Positions 1 through 8,700 of a stretch of 64,000 nucleotides of DNA are shown piece after piece; positions within the stretch are counted from its first letter, which is position 1; each line of letters begins with the position of its first letter. The position numbers and the translations under genes were made by a program. The DNA is taken from positions 1 through 64,000 of the forward strand of contig JBKQHQ010000008.1 of the NCBI GenBank assembly GCA_052148715.1, read 5' to 3'. This stretch comes from JBKQHQ01 sp052148715 (GTDB lineage: Bacteria; Pseudomonadota; Alphaproteobacteria; Rhizobiales; Xanthobacteraceae). Under the pieces are notes generated by a model, which saw only the letters and a list, made by a program, of their open reading frames with translations, was not told the DNA's origin and did not search any database.

Positions 1-271
1 CAATGAGGATCTGATCGGCGCCCGTGACGCCGAACTGCTCGTTGCCGCCGGCAACCATCTGGATGGCGGGGAAATCCGAGCCGCCCGGCTGGATCGACAC
101 ATCGAGGCCCGCCGTCTCGTAATAGCCCTTGTCCTTGGCCACATAATAGCCGGCGAACTGCGCCTGATGCAGCCACTTGAGGCGAACCGTCACGCTTTCG
201 CCCGCGTGCGCCGGAATCGATGCAAGAGCCAGCAAGCCCGCGGAAAGGATTAGGTTGATACCGGATCGCAT
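1..271 (-). CDS. ABC transporter substrate-binding protein, NMT1/THI5 type (N-terminal part, runs off window)
   Basis: Periplasmic binding component of a NitT/TauT-class ABC importer. The visible 90 codons start with an ATG at 271 and a cleavable signal peptide (hydrophobic core, then an Ala-His-Ala-type cleavage site near residue 21). The mature protein opens with a motif typical of NMT1/THI5-like proteins (LKW..QAQFAGYYVAKDKGYY). It is a clear paralogue of the complete gene at 35325-36311, sharing the same KW..QAQFAGYYVAKDKG block and the following PGG loop. The family binds thiamine precursors, pyrimidines, xanthine-like compounds or sulfonates, so the ligand cannot be named. The C-terminal part lies left of base 1. 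The LysR gene upstream runs in the same direction, 93 bases away. Confidence 0.9.
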   Translation of the reverse strand, partial: MRSGINLILSAGLLALASIPAHAGESVTVRLKWLHQAQFAGYYVAKDKGYYETAGLDVSIQPGGSDFPAIQMVAGGNEQFGVTGADQILI

Positions 272-364
272 GTGCAGGCACTCTCTGCTGATGGCGGGGA
301 GCGCATGGTGCGCGAGCGAGGCTTTGCCCGATAGCACAAAATTGAGCGCGCACCGGTGCCGAAA

Positions 365-1345
365 TCAGAGCGCGGCGGCTTCCTTCAGCAGGAGACGCAG
401 CTGCTCGCAGAACGTTGCGGCGCTCGGCGGCAGTACGCGCCCCCGTCGGGTGGCCAGCATCAGCTGGGCGCGAGAAAATTCCGGGTCGGCGAGCGGAATT
501 GCCACCAGCTCCTCGCGCGTCAGGTCGGCAGCCGGTCCGACGCGAAACTGGAAGCAGATCGCGTTGCTACTTCGGACGAATCGCTTCATCACCTCGATCA
601 TGTTGGTGACGAGAACGGGCTGCAGGTGATGGGAGCTCTTTGCCAATGTGGTTTCGATGAGCGAGCGGCCCGCCAAGGTCTCGTCGGCGAGAGCGATCGG
701 GTAGTCCTGGCAGTCGCGCAATTGGAGTTTTTGCCGTCCCGCCAGAGGATGATCCGGCCGCATCAGCGCGCAAAAGCTTTTCGGCGCCGCAGCCACGACC
801 AGGACATCGTGGTGGCCGGGTTGCTCGTGCGTCAGGATCAGGTCGACGCGGTCTTCCAGGAGATCGGCGATCATCGAGTGCGGGTTGCCGACCGCCACCG
901 TGAAGCGCACGCCCGGGTGCTGGCGCTGGAATTCGGCGATAGCGTTGGGGACGAGGTCGACGGCGGCTGATTCGGCCGTGCCGATGGCGACGTGACCGCG
1001 CATCAAGCCGTGCAAGGCTTGGATTTGATCTCCCACCCGTTCGAGATCGCCCAAGGTGCGCCGGACGTGGTTGGCAAAGGCTTCGCCCGCGGCGGTCAAG
1101 CGGACGCCCCCTTGCAGCCTGTCGAACAGGCTCGTCCCGATGTCTTGCTCCAGATCGAGAACGCGCCGATTGAGCGCCGACGAGGCGATCCCTAAAGATT
1201 CCGCTGCGCTGCGAATGGATTTATGACGGATGATCGCATCGAAATAGACATAGAGGCGCGGCGGGCGGATGCGAACCTTGGCCCGCGCCACCGCCGGCTT
1301 CCGTTTCGCTCGGATTGGAGCATCGAGGTTCGGTTTGGTCGGCAT
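365..1345 (-). CDS. LysR-family transcriptional regulator
   Basis: DNA-binding regulator of 326 residues, slightly longer than the usual 300 because of a basic N-terminal tail of about 28 residues. The winged helix-turn-helix spans roughly residues 32-90 (the SIRSAAESLGIASSALNRRV region) and is followed by a linker helix and the LysR substrate-binding domain to residue 320. ATG start at 1345. It lies 93 bases upstream of the substrate-binding gene at 1-271 on the same strand, so it could control that transporter. The permease remnant at 1724-1990 is on the other strand. The effector is not predictable. Confidence 0.92.
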   Translation of the reverse strand: MPTKPNLDAPIRAKRKPAVARAKVRIRPPRLYVYFDAIIRHKSIRSAAESLGIASSALNRRVLDLEQDIGTSLFDRLQGGVRLTAAGEAFANHVRRTLGDLERVGDQIQALHGLMRGHVAIGTAESAAVDLVPNAIAEFQRQHPGVRFTVAVGNPHSMIADLLEDRVDLILTHEQPGHHDVLVVAAAPKSFCALMRPDHPLAGRQKLQLRDCQDYPIALADETLAGRSLIETTLAKSSHHLQPVLVTNMIEVMKRFVRSSNAICFQFRVGPAADLTREELVAIPLADPEFSRAQLMLATRRGRVLPPSAATFCEQLRLLLKEAAAL

Positions 1346-1723
1346 GTCTATGCCTTAGGCTGCCTATCGGTCTGGCGAGCAAGAAATAGGCCAATCAATG
1401 GCTCCGGCGGCATGGCTTGGTCTTGGAGTCGAGGACGCCGCTCGGTGCGCGAGGAACCAATTCCGACGCTCGGAGCAAGCGCACGCATGGGTCGCGGGAC
1501 AAGCCTGGGATGACATCGGTGGGAAACGACGGCTGCGGCTCGAAATCCGCCAGCGAGGAAGGCAGCGCCCGATCGAGGGACCATGGGCGAGCGGCGTGCA
1601 CAAGTCGCGTGCATCGGGTGCCCTTGGGCCACGCAGCTGACGCAAACCCAATACCCACGTGAGACGCCTTGCAGGTTGGAACGGTCCTTGCGTGTCCGCG
1701 ATGCATCACGAAGGGTTGGTCAT
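1346..1723. other. intergenic stretch with a degenerate dispersed repeat
   Basis: No convincing gene. Around 1490-1535 there is a decayed copy of a short repeat typical of Hyphomicrobiales chromosomes (a GGGACAAGCCTGGGATGAC-like core). Short open frames on both strands here overlap each other and match nothing I recognise. The stretch separates the LysR gene from the permease remnant, so it probably records the deletion that removed the rest of that permease gene. Confidence 0.5.
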
Positions 1724-1990
1724 ATGGGCGCCGTTCCTTCAAAGTTGCTACTGCTGGCGCTGCCCGTTTCAGTCTCGTCGCTTACCGAGTTCGTCGCCGG
1801 CACCGGCGGTCGCAGCGCCGGACTTGCTTACGAGATCCTGCAATCGGGATTTCAGCTCGACATCCCGCGCATGTTCGCGGCGCTCGCCCTGATCACCGTC
1901 GCGGGGATCACCTTGTTTCTCATCATGGCGGGTTTGACCTCGCTCGCCCTCGGCAGCTGGCACGACAGCGAGCACGTCCGCGAGACTTGA
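1724..1990 (+). pseudogene. C-terminal remnant of a NitT/TauT-type ABC transporter permease
   Basis: The frame from 1724 encodes about 88 residues. They resemble the end of SsuC/TauC-like permeases: a conserved EFV.G.GG..GLAYEI block, then the IPRMFAALALITVAGITLFLIM segment that forms the last transmembrane helix. The four or so helices that should precede it, and the EAA coupling loop, are missing. An in-frame ATG exists at 1724 but has no good ribosome binding site, so translation is doubtful. The nearby binding-protein gene (1-271) belongs to the same transporter class, so this is probably debris of its former partner or of a duplicate. The gene at 2034 follows 43 bases later. Confidence 0.65.
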
Positions 1991-2033
1991 GGATACTGCC
2001 CGTCTCGAAGCTAAACCGAAGGAGGCATTGACC

Positions 2034-3095
2034 ATGCTGACCACGCAACAAAAGGTCTTCCGCCGGTTCTGGCATGCGACGTTGCGCATGGACGACCTAC
2101 ATGATGGGCCGCAGCCCTTCACGTTGCTCGGCGAGAAACTTGTTCTGTTCCTCGACGACCAAGGCGAACCGGCGGCGCTCATGGACCGCTGCTGCCACCG
2201 CACCACAAGACTGTCGAAAGGCTGGTGCGACAACGGCCTGATCGTGTGCGGCTATCACGGCTGGACCTACGACCGCACCGGCGCGCTGGTACGGATCCCG
2301 CAGTTCTCGCCCGAGCAGGTCGTGCCGCGGCTCGGCGTGCGCGCCTATCATTGCGCGGAGCGTTATGGCTACGCCTGGGTCTGCCTCGACGAGCCGCTGG
2401 CGCCGATCCCCGAGATCCCGGAGGATTTCGATCCGAAATACCGCCGCATCCAGCAATTCCATGACACGTGGAGCACCTCGGCGCTGCGCATGATGGAGAA
2501 CTCGTTCGACAACGCCCATTTCGCCTTCGTACACAAAGGCACGTTCGGGCAGGCTGATCAGCCGGTGCCGGAAAAATACGAGATCACGGAGACCGATTAC
2601 GGATTTGAGGCTGAGAGCATCGTCGCCATCAACAATCCGCCGCAAGCCTTTCGGATCACCGGCACGGACGCGCCGACGACCAAGCGCCACATGCGCAACA
2701 AGTGGTACATGCCGTTCTGCCGCCGCCTCGACATCGAGTATCCATCTGGGCTGCGCCACATCATCATCAACTCGGCGACGCCGATCGACGACGGCTCGAT
2801 CAAGCTCGCGCAGATTCTTTATCGCAACGACCGCGAGGAGGATTGCTCGACGCGGGAGCTGATCGCTTGGGACGCGGCGATCGTCGAGGAGGACCGCGCG
2901 ATGCTGGAAGCCACCGATCCCGATGCGATCATCGACATGAACCGCAAGGTCGAATCGCACATGCCGTCCGACCGGCCCGGCATGCTGATGCGCCGCCGGC
3001 TGCTCGAGCTCCTGCGTCAGCACGGCGAGGAGGAGGTCACGCGCGCTGTGCCCACGGTCTCGGTGCCGCCAGCGCGTAGCTTTGCGAAGATTTGA
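2034..3095 (+). CDS. Rieske [2Fe-2S] aromatic ring-hydroxylating / O-demethylating oxygenase
   Basis: Oxygenase component of a two-component Rieske non-haem iron system (VanA-like, 353 residues). The Rieske cluster ligands are C53, H55, C72 and H75 (CxH-x16-CxxH). The mononuclear iron site is D159/H162/H167 in the NSFDNAHFAFVH motif. I chose ATG 2034 rather than the in-frame TTG six bases upstream because GGAGG (2021-2025) sits 8 bases before it. No reductase or ferredoxin partner gene lies nearby, so electrons must come from a distant or shared reductase. Substrate unknown; the family demethylates aromatic ethers or hydroxylates alicyclic or aromatic rings. Confidence 0.9.
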   Translation: MLTTQQKVFRRFWHATLRMDDLHDGPQPFTLLGEKLVLFLDDQGEPAALMDRCCHRTTRLSKGWCDNGLIVCGYHGWTYDRTGALVRIPQFSPEQVVPRLGVRAYHCAERYGYAWVCLDEPLAPIPEIPEDFDPKYRRIQQFHDTWSTSALRMMENSFDNAHFAFVHKGTFGQADQPVPEKYEITETDYGFEAESIVAINNPPQAFRITGTDAPTTKRHMRNKWYMPFCRRLDIEYPSGLRHIIINSATPIDDGSIKLAQILYRNDREEDCSTRELIAWDAAIVEEDRAMLEATDPDAIIDMNRKVESHMPSDRPGMLMRRRLLELLRQHGEEEVTRAVPTVSVPPARSFAKI

Positions 3096-3508
3096 GCATG
3101 CGAATCGCTTCCTCCCGATTTGATGCGCCGCGTGCCGACCAAATCTTGGCTCGGGGTGTGACGCGCCCGGCCGTCCGATGCCTGCGATCGTGATCTTGGC
3201 CTTGGCGACGAGACGAGGCATCGGTAGTAGACGTCTTCTACGCGCTTCGAAGTCCGAAATCGTGTGACATGGACGACCGGCGGCGCTATCGACCATTTCA
3301 AGGGCACCTAGCCCTGCCACTGCGCTGACGACCTGCAAATCAATTGGCGGCGGGGCGTATTCCCATTGGCCGTGCCGCTCGCCATCTTCAATTCGGTCGA
3401 CCGCAAACTTTGCTGCCCGCGATCTGCGGTTCCCGAACCACTCCAAGGGCTCCCGCGAAGAGAATGTTGGACGATGAAGCCATCCCGAAATCCGCACAGG
3501 AGGATGCT
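3096..3508. other. intergenic stretch, nothing recognised
   Basis: About 410 bases between two genes on the same strand. An open frame runs in from upstream of the next gene, but its translation (rich in Arg and Pro, no signal peptide) looks non-coding. There is a small palindrome around AGACGTCT near 3225. I see no promoter motif I would defend. Confidence 0.5.
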
Positions 3509-4957
3509 ATGCCGAAGCTGTCGTTGAGCACATGGGCCGGGGCCGTATTTCCATGCGCGCTCGTGATTCCGATGATAGCCGGCTCGCCGGTCCTTGCCGA
3601 TTCGGCCACATCCGCCGAGTTTGCGGTCGCAACCTGCCTCGACGCCGTCGACGATCTCGCCAAAGTCGACGTCATCGCCCGCGAGAAGCGTTGGGAAACG
3701 GCGCCCGATGCGGCTCTTGCCAACCCGAACAATCTCTTCAAGCTCAATTCGGCGTGGACGGTCGCGCAGGGCGAGGACAAATTTCTCGTGGCAACCGGCA
3801 AGAGCCAAGTTGGCGGAAATTTGGGGACTGGTAACATCTGCATGATCATGTTCCCGGGCATGAACGTGAAGCGGGAAGAGTTCTTCACGGCGATCTCCGC
3901 CTCCATGGAGCTCAAGACCGCGGCTACCATGACGCTCCCGCAGGGGCGGATGGAAATGTATGAAATCCAGGGCGACCGGCCGAACAAACGGTTGCTGCAA
4001 ATGATGTCGCAGAACGACGGCACCCTGGTCATGGCGAGTATGATAGCGCTGCACTCGCCTCCAGCCGTCGACGCTTCCGTAGTTGCCGATACGTCCACGG
4101 TTGATGGATCTGTCCGTGCGTTTCAGGCGCTTGACGCGGATACCGTCTATGTGCTGGGCACCGACGAGCGGCTGTGGCGTGAGTTCGGCGCGTCCAACAA
4201 TGCGCAACGTCCCCGCATTCAGGTCGATGGAAATATCAGGGCGTTCCAGGCGCTCGATGCCTATGTCGTCTATGTGGTCGGGATCGACGGAAAGTTGTGG
4301 CGGGACTTCGGCGTCTGGGACAACCCTCGACAGCGCCGCATGCAAGTCGATGCGAATGTCAGGGCGTTCCAGGCGCTCGACGCCTATATCGTCTATGTGC
4401 TCGGGGCCAATGGGAATCTGTGGCGCGAGTTCGGCACCTGGAATAACTCTCAGCAGCCTCGCATTCAGGTCGATGGGAGCGTCAAGGCGTTCCAGGCGCT
4501 CGACGTCAACACCGTTTATGTGCTCGGGACCGATGGGAATCTGTGGCGCGAGTTCGGTACCTGGAACAATCCCCAAGAGCCTCGCATTCAAGTCGATGGG
4601 ATCGTCAGCGCGTTCCAGGCGCTCGATGCCAATACCGTCTATGTGCTCGGAACCGATGGGCATCTGTGGCGCGAGTTCGGTGCCTGGAATAACAGCCAAC
4701 AGCCCCGCGTTCAGGTCGATCGCAACGTCATGGCGTTCCACGCGCTCGATGCCAGCACCGTCTACGTGCTTGGAACCGATGGAAAGCTCTGGATTGAACG
4801 GGACACCATGCAGACGCGCAAGCTGGTCGCCGCGAATGTCCAGGCGTTCCAAGCGCTCGATGACAACACCGTCTATGTGCTCTTCGCCGACAGGAGCCTT
4901 CGCCGCCAGCAGATTTCGCTGCGTGCGGAAGCGCCGCCCGCCGCGCCACCCCGTTAG
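3509..4957 (+). CDS. secreted protein with seven 41-residue repeats (probable seven-bladed beta-propeller)
   Basis: A 482-residue exported protein of unknown function. ATG 3509 follows AGGAGG (3498-3503) at 5 bases and begins a signal peptide cleaved near residue 31 (VLA-DS). Residues about 32-195 form a globular domain of no family I recognise. From residue 198 to the C-terminus run seven repeats: five regular units of exactly 41 residues and two degenerate ones. The consensus is VDG.V.AFQALDA.TVYVLGTDG.LWREFG.WNN.Q.PR.Q. The aromatic/Gly/Asp pattern and the count of seven suggest a closed seven-bladed propeller (tectonin- or NHL-like), probably binding a ligand or surface. It converges on the TetR gene, with the two stop codons overlapping at 4954-4957. 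Confidence 0.85.
   Translation: MPKLSLSTWAGAVFPCALVIPMIAGSPVLADSATSAEFAVATCLDAVDDLAKVDVIAREKRWETAPDAALANPNNLFKLNSAWTVAQGEDKFLVATGKSQVGGNLGTGNICMIMFPGMNVKREEFFTAISASMELKTAATMTLPQGRMEMYEIQGDRPNKRLLQMMSQNDGTLVMASMIALHSPPAVDASVVADTSTVDGSVRAFQALDADTVYVLGTDERLWREFGASNNAQRPRIQVDGNIRAFQALDAYVVYVVGIDGKLWRDFGVWDNPRQRRMQVDANVRAFQALDAYIVYVLGANGNLWREFGTWNNSQQPRIQVDGSVKAFQALDVNTVYVLGTDGNLWREFGTWNNPQEPRIQVDGIVSAFQALDANTVYVLGTDGHLWREFGAWNNSQQPRVQVDRNVMAFHALDASTVYVLGTDGKLWIERDTMQTRKLVAANVQAFQALDDNTVYVLFADRSLRRQQISLRAEAPPAAPPR
4100..4954 (+). repeat. tandem 123-bp coding repeats (7 copies)
   Basis: Units begin at 4100, 4223, 4346, 4469, 4592 and 4715 (exactly 123 bp apart for the first six starts), with a shortened junction to the last unit at 4826. 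Units 3 to 5 are nearly identical in DNA over long blocks, implying recent duplication or conversion, while units 1, 2, 6 and 7 have diverged. Because 123 is divisible by three, the reverse strand also stays open through the array; that antisense frame is not a gene. Confidence 0.9.
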
Positions 4958-5679
4958 GCCCGGTCCCTTGGGTCGCGCCGCTCAACAGTCCTCGGCTTAA
5001 CGCGCGGCGTCCGGCTTCCACTGGCCTTACGCCCCGCGTTGCTTTTGACGGGAGGTTTGGGCCGGGATGGACCATTGGGGCTGCCCAAGACGAGATTGCA
5101 AATCAAATCGATTTCGCCGTCACCACAGGACGCTTCTTGGTTGACGTGGACACTCATGGCGAAGCCGTCGAATGCCATGAACAACAGGTGCGCAAGCGTC
5201 TCGACGTCCACAACCGCCAATCGGTCGGGTGGCAGCGTCTCGCGAAGAATATTGCTGACCTGTCCCTCGGCCATGTGGAGCAGCGAAGGATCGTATCCTT
5301 CCTCCGGCTCGGCGCCTGACACGGCCTGAATGATGTTGTTTGCAAAGCCGTTGGCCTCGGCCGGGATATCTCGCCAGAGCACCGCAATGAGGCGGCGCAG
5401 GCGTTTTCTTGGATCGCGAATGGCACTCAATTCCTTTTCCAGCCGTCGGAACCGCTCGTGCAGCCAAGGTTCGTAGATGCAATAGAGGATGTCGAGCTTG
5501 GAACGAAAATACGAATAGAGATTGGCGGTGGAGATGCCGGCCTCGGCCGCGATCTCGCTTAGCGTCGATCCGTTGTAGCCTTGATCGCGAAAAAGCCGAT
5601 ACGCGGCCGCCAGAATGGCTTCACGAAGGGCCGCCTTTTTGACCTGGGCCAATCGCTGCTCCGAAGTTGAGGGACGCAT
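4954..5679 (-). CDS. TetR/AcrR-family transcriptional regulator
   Basis: A 241-residue repressor-type regulator. The TetR helix-turn-helix occupies about residues 17-64 (AYRLFRDQGYNGSTLSEIAAEAGISTANLYSYFRSK) and is followed by an all-helical ligand domain. I chose ATG 5679 over an upstream GTG/ATG-type start because the conserved domain begins right after it and an AAGGCG ribosome-binding-like sequence precedes it. The tail is basic and Pro/Arg-rich. It is divergent from the NicX-like gene at 5874. By analogy with NicS, the TetR repressor of nicotinate genes, it probably controls that gene, perhaps through the palindrome at 5778-5792. Confidence 0.9.
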   Translation of the reverse strand: MRPSTSEQRLAQVKKAALREAILAAAYRLFRDQGYNGSTLSEIAAEAGISTANLYSYFRSKLDILYCIYEPWLHERFRRLEKELSAIRDPRKRLRRLIAVLWRDIPAEANGFANNIIQAVSGAEPEEGYDPSLLHMAEGQVSNILRETLPPDRLAVVDVETLAHLLFMAFDGFAMSVHVNQEASCGDGEIDLICNLVLGSPNGPSRPKPPVKSNAGRKASGSRTPRVKPRTVERRDPRDRA

Positions 5680-5777
5680 GCGTCGCCTTGATGCGGGGCG
5701 ACAAGATATCTGGTAGTGCGTAGATCCCGGCGCGGCAAGATCGGTGACCGACATTCTGTCAAGTTGCGTTGAAATCG

Positions 5778-5807
5778 TCGTTCACCGAACGAGATTCGCT
5801 ATTGACA
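5778..5807. promoter_or_regulatory. candidate TetR operator and -35 box in the divergent promoter region
   Basis: A perfect inverted repeat TCGTTC-ACC-GAACGA (5778-5792) lies ten bases before a consensus-like TTGACA (5802-5807) that points toward the gene at 5874. A wider pair ATCGTCG (5774-5780) / CGACGAT (5813-5819) brackets both. No good -10 hexamer is evident about 17 bases downstream, so the promoter assignment is tentative. Confidence 0.4.
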
Positions 5808-5873
5808 AGGTGCGACGATAGGGTTTTTGATTTAGTTTCATGACTTTTCCGCGGACATTCCGGAGGTCACGCG

Positions 5874-6953
5874 ATGTTGCAGGCAGCAATTCGGGCCACC
5901 GAGGGTAATCCGGCGAGCCTCGCCTTCCTCTATCGCCGTCAATTCGAGCGCTGCCGGGTGCAGCCGGGCGAGACCATCGCGCTGATAAGCGATCTCACGA
6001 CGCGGCGCGAGTACATCCAGGCCGCATTCGCGGCGGCCGACGAGATCGGCGCGGACATCTACGAAATGTGCGTCAACTCGGTGCCGTCCTGGACCAAGGT
6101 CGGGGTCGCGACGATCGGAAAATGCAAGGGAACGCTCGACGCCGTGAAGGCGGCCGACATCATCGTCATCTTTCACGTCCCGCTCTTCACCAAGTGGCTG
6201 AAGGAAGTGATGAATGGCGGTACTCGGGTCCTTATGATCATCGATGGGCCCGATGATCTAAATCACCTGATGTCCCCGAAGGGCCTCAAAGAGGCGGTGA
6301 AGCACGCCCACGCACGGCTCGGCCAAACCAAGAAGGTGCACGTGGTGAGCGATGCCGGAACGGATTTCAGCTATTCGTGCGGCGACTATCCGGTGATGAG
6401 CCAGTGGGGCTATGCCGACGAGCCCGGACATTTCGACCACTGGGGCGCCGGGCACGTGCACACGTTTCCCAACGAAAGGACCGCCAACGGGACGGTGGTG
6501 TTCCAGCCTGGCGACATCGTCATTCTGCCCTATTGCCGGTATGTGCAAGATCCGGTGCGGCTCGAGATCCGCGACGGCTTCATCCAAAAGATCGACGGCG
6601 GGCTCGACGCCAAGCTGATGCGCGACTGGCTGACCGACAATAAGGCAAGTCCGGATGACGGCGATCCGTTCGCCATATCGCATCTAGGCTGGGGCCTGAA
6701 TCCGCAGGCGCTGTGGTATGGAATCGCCCTCAATGGCGACGAGCCGGAGCGTAGCCGGGCGGCGGCCCGAACATTCCCGGGCAATTTTCTGTTCTCGACC
6801 GGCCCCAACACCCAAGGCGGCGGCAAGCGCAGCACGCGTGGACACTACGACGTTCCGATGCGCGACTGCACCGTCATCCTCGACAACGAGGTCGTGATCG
6901 AGAAGGGGCGCATCATCGATCCGGCTATGGTCGTCGCGCGGGAGCCGCGCTGA
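5874..6953 (+). CDS. nicX: 2,5-dihydroxypyridine 5,6-dioxygenase-like protein (NicX family)
   Basis: Ring-cleaving, metal-dependent dioxygenase of the NicX family (359 residues, usual about 350), which in nicotinate degradation converts 2,5-dihydroxypyridine to N-formylmaleamate. Hallmark blocks are present: YADEPGHFDHW near residue 184, ISHLGWGL, and NFLFSTGPNT..GGKR.T. The metal triad of Pseudomonas NicX (His265/His318/Asp320) corresponds to H270, H324 and D326 here. ATG 5874 follows GGAGG (5862-5866) by 7 bases. No other nic gene (hydroxylase, deformylase, maleamate amidase) is adjacent, so the substrate may be a related hydroxypyridine. Some relatives are annotated as aminopeptidases of the M29 fold. 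Divergent from a TetR gene. Confidence 0.8.
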   Translation: MLQAAIRATEGNPASLAFLYRRQFERCRVQPGETIALISDLTTRREYIQAAFAAADEIGADIYEMCVNSVPSWTKVGVATIGKCKGTLDAVKAADIIVIFHVPLFTKWLKEVMNGGTRVLMIIDGPDDLNHLMSPKGLKEAVKHAHARLGQTKKVHVVSDAGTDFSYSCGDYPVMSQWGYADEPGHFDHWGAGHVHTFPNERTANGTVVFQPGDIVILPYCRYVQDPVRLEIRDGFIQKIDGGLDAKLMRDWLTDNKASPDDGDPFAISHLGWGLNPQALWYGIALNGDEPERSRAAARTFPGNFLFSTGPNTQGGGKRSTRGHYDVPMRDCTVILDNEVVIEKGRIIDPAMVVAREPR

Positions 6954-7031
6954 AGCCGGCACCGTTTTTCGATCGCTGCGTCCCTTGACCGCGTGTGGCA
7001 GGCGATCAGGAAATTAGTGGGGTCGCACTCT

Positions 7032-8687
7032 TTATTGCAATTCTTTGCGCAGAATTTTTCCGATGTTGCTCTTGGGAAGCCGCTCGCGAAACTCGATCAG
7101 CCTGGGAACCTTGTAACCGGTCAAGTTGTCGTGGCTGTACTGGCGCAGCGCGGCCTCGGTCAGGGTAGGATCGCGCTTGACAACGAAGAGCTTCACCGCC
7201 TGACCAGTTCGCTCGTCGGGCACTCCGATCACCGCCGCCTCCAGCACGCCCGGATGCAGAGCGATTACGTCCTCGACCTCATTGGGAAAGACCTTGAAGC
7301 CGGATACGATGATCATATCCTTCTTGCGGTCCTGGAGCTTGAGGAATCCCTCCGGATCGATGATCCCGATATCGCCGGTTTGCAGCCAGCCGTCATCGGT
7401 AAGTATCTTCCTGGTCTCCTCGGCGTGGCCCCAGTAGCCTTGCATCACCTGCGGGCCGCGCACCCACACTTCGCCGCTCTCGCCGGTCGCGAGGCTGCGA
7501 CCGTTGTCGTCACGGATGGTCACCTCGGTCGACGGCACGGGCAAGCCGACGGAGCCGAGCTTCGGCTTGGCGATGGGGTTGATGCAGACCACGGGCGAGG
7601 CCTCGGTGAGGCCATACCCTTCGACCAGAAGCGAGCCGGTGATCTCTTGCCAGCGCGTCGCGACGCCGCGTTGAATGGCAGCGCCGCCGCCGATCGCGAA
7701 TTTCAATCCGCTGAAATCGAGCTTGGCGAAGTCCGGCGCGTTGGTCAGGGCGTTGAACAAGGTGTTGACGCCCGACATCGTCGTGACCTTGGTCCGGCGC
7801 ATCGTGGCGATCAGCCCACGCAGGTCGCGCGGGTCGGGGACAAGCACGTTCAACCCCCCGAGCGACGCAAAGGTCAGCATGTTCGCCGTGAGCGAGAAGA
7901 TATGGTAGAGTGGCAGCGGCGTCAGTGTCCGCTCGGCCGGAGGCAGCAGGTTCGAACCGATCCAGGCCCGGCACTGCAGCGTGTTCGCAATCAGATTGCG
8001 ATGCGATAGGATTGCGCCTTTCGGCACGCCGGTCGTGCCGCCGGTGTATTGCAGCAGCGCCGGCGTCGAAGCCGGCGGCTGCGCGTCCGCGAATGACGGC
8101 CTTGGCGGCCGTTCGCAGGCGTCCTGCAGCATGGTGAACCGCTCGAACTTCCACGGCGGCACCGCACGCCGGATATGCGTGTTCGCGAAATTGAACACCC
8201 ATCGCTTCGGGGACGGCATGAGGTCGCCAAGACGCGCCACGACTACGTGCTCGATCGGCGTATTCGCGACCATGCTCGCGAGCTTGTGCGCGAAATTCTC
8301 CATGATGACGATGAGCTTGGCGCCTGAATCCTTGAGCTGATGCTCAAGCTCGCGCGGCGTATAGAGCGGATTGACGTTGACCACAGTGAGCCCGGCCCGG
8401 AGCGTTCCGAGGAACGCCACCGGATAGGCCAGCACGTTCGGCAGCATGATCGCGATGCGGTCGCCCGGTCGGCATCCCGCCTTCTCGCCCAGGAACTCCG
8501 CGAACGAGCGACTATAGCGTTCCCAATCCGCATAGGTGATGGTCGCGCCGAGACAATCGAAGGCGGGACGCTCGCGATGCTGTCGGCAGGCGTCGAGCAG
8601 CAATGCATGCAGCGAGGGATGGGCATCGGGGTCGATGCTCTGCGGCGTGCCCGGCGGGTACGACGCGAGCCAGATCGCATCGGGCAC
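7032..8687 (-). CDS. fadD: long-chain-fatty-acid-CoA ligase / AMP-binding enzyme
   Basis: ATP-dependent acyl-CoA synthetase of 551 residues. The AMP-binding signature YTGGTTGVPKGA is at residues 213-224. The motifs GYGLTEASPV, the TGDIG.IDPEGFLKLQDRKKDMI hinge, and the C-terminal catalytic lysine in GKILRKEL are all present, so the enzyme looks intact. The GTG start at 8687 has AGGAG about 6 bases upstream. It begins 13 bases after the stop of the nitroreductase-like gene, so the two are probably co-transcribed. Chain-length preference cannot be read from sequence; the FadD-like length and motifs favour medium to long chains. Confidence 0.9.
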   Translation of the reverse strand: MPDAIWLASYPPGTPQSIDPDAHPSLHALLLDACRQHRERPAFDCLGATITYADWERYSRSFAEFLGEKAGCRPGDRIAIMLPNVLAYPVAFLGTLRAGLTVVNVNPLYTPRELEHQLKDSGAKLIVIMENFAHKLASMVANTPIEHVVVARLGDLMPSPKRWVFNFANTHIRRAVPPWKFERFTMLQDACERPPRPSFADAQPPASTPALLQYTGGTTGVPKGAILSHRNLIANTLQCRAWIGSNLLPPAERTLTPLPLYHIFSLTANMLTFASLGGLNVLVPDPRDLRGLIATMRRTKVTTMSGVNTLFNALTNAPDFAKLDFSGLKFAIGGGAAIQRGVATRWQEITGSLLVEGYGLTEASPVVCINPIAKPKLGSVGLPVPSTEVTIRDDNGRSLATGESGEVWVRGPQVMQGYWGHAEETRKILTDDGWLQTGDIGIIDPEGFLKLQDRKKDMIIVSGFKVFPNEVEDVIALHPGVLEAAVIGVPDERTGQAVKLFVVKRDPTLTEAALRQYSHDNLTGYKVPRLIEFRERLPKSNIGKILRKELQ

Positions 8688-8700
8688 GGCGCGCTCCTGC

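Noticed and set aside
3308..4852. 514-codon minus-strand open frame through the propeller gene
   Set aside because: It is antisense to the 123-bp repeats; with a repeat length divisible by three, one open unit keeps the whole antisense frame open. No start signal and no recognised family.
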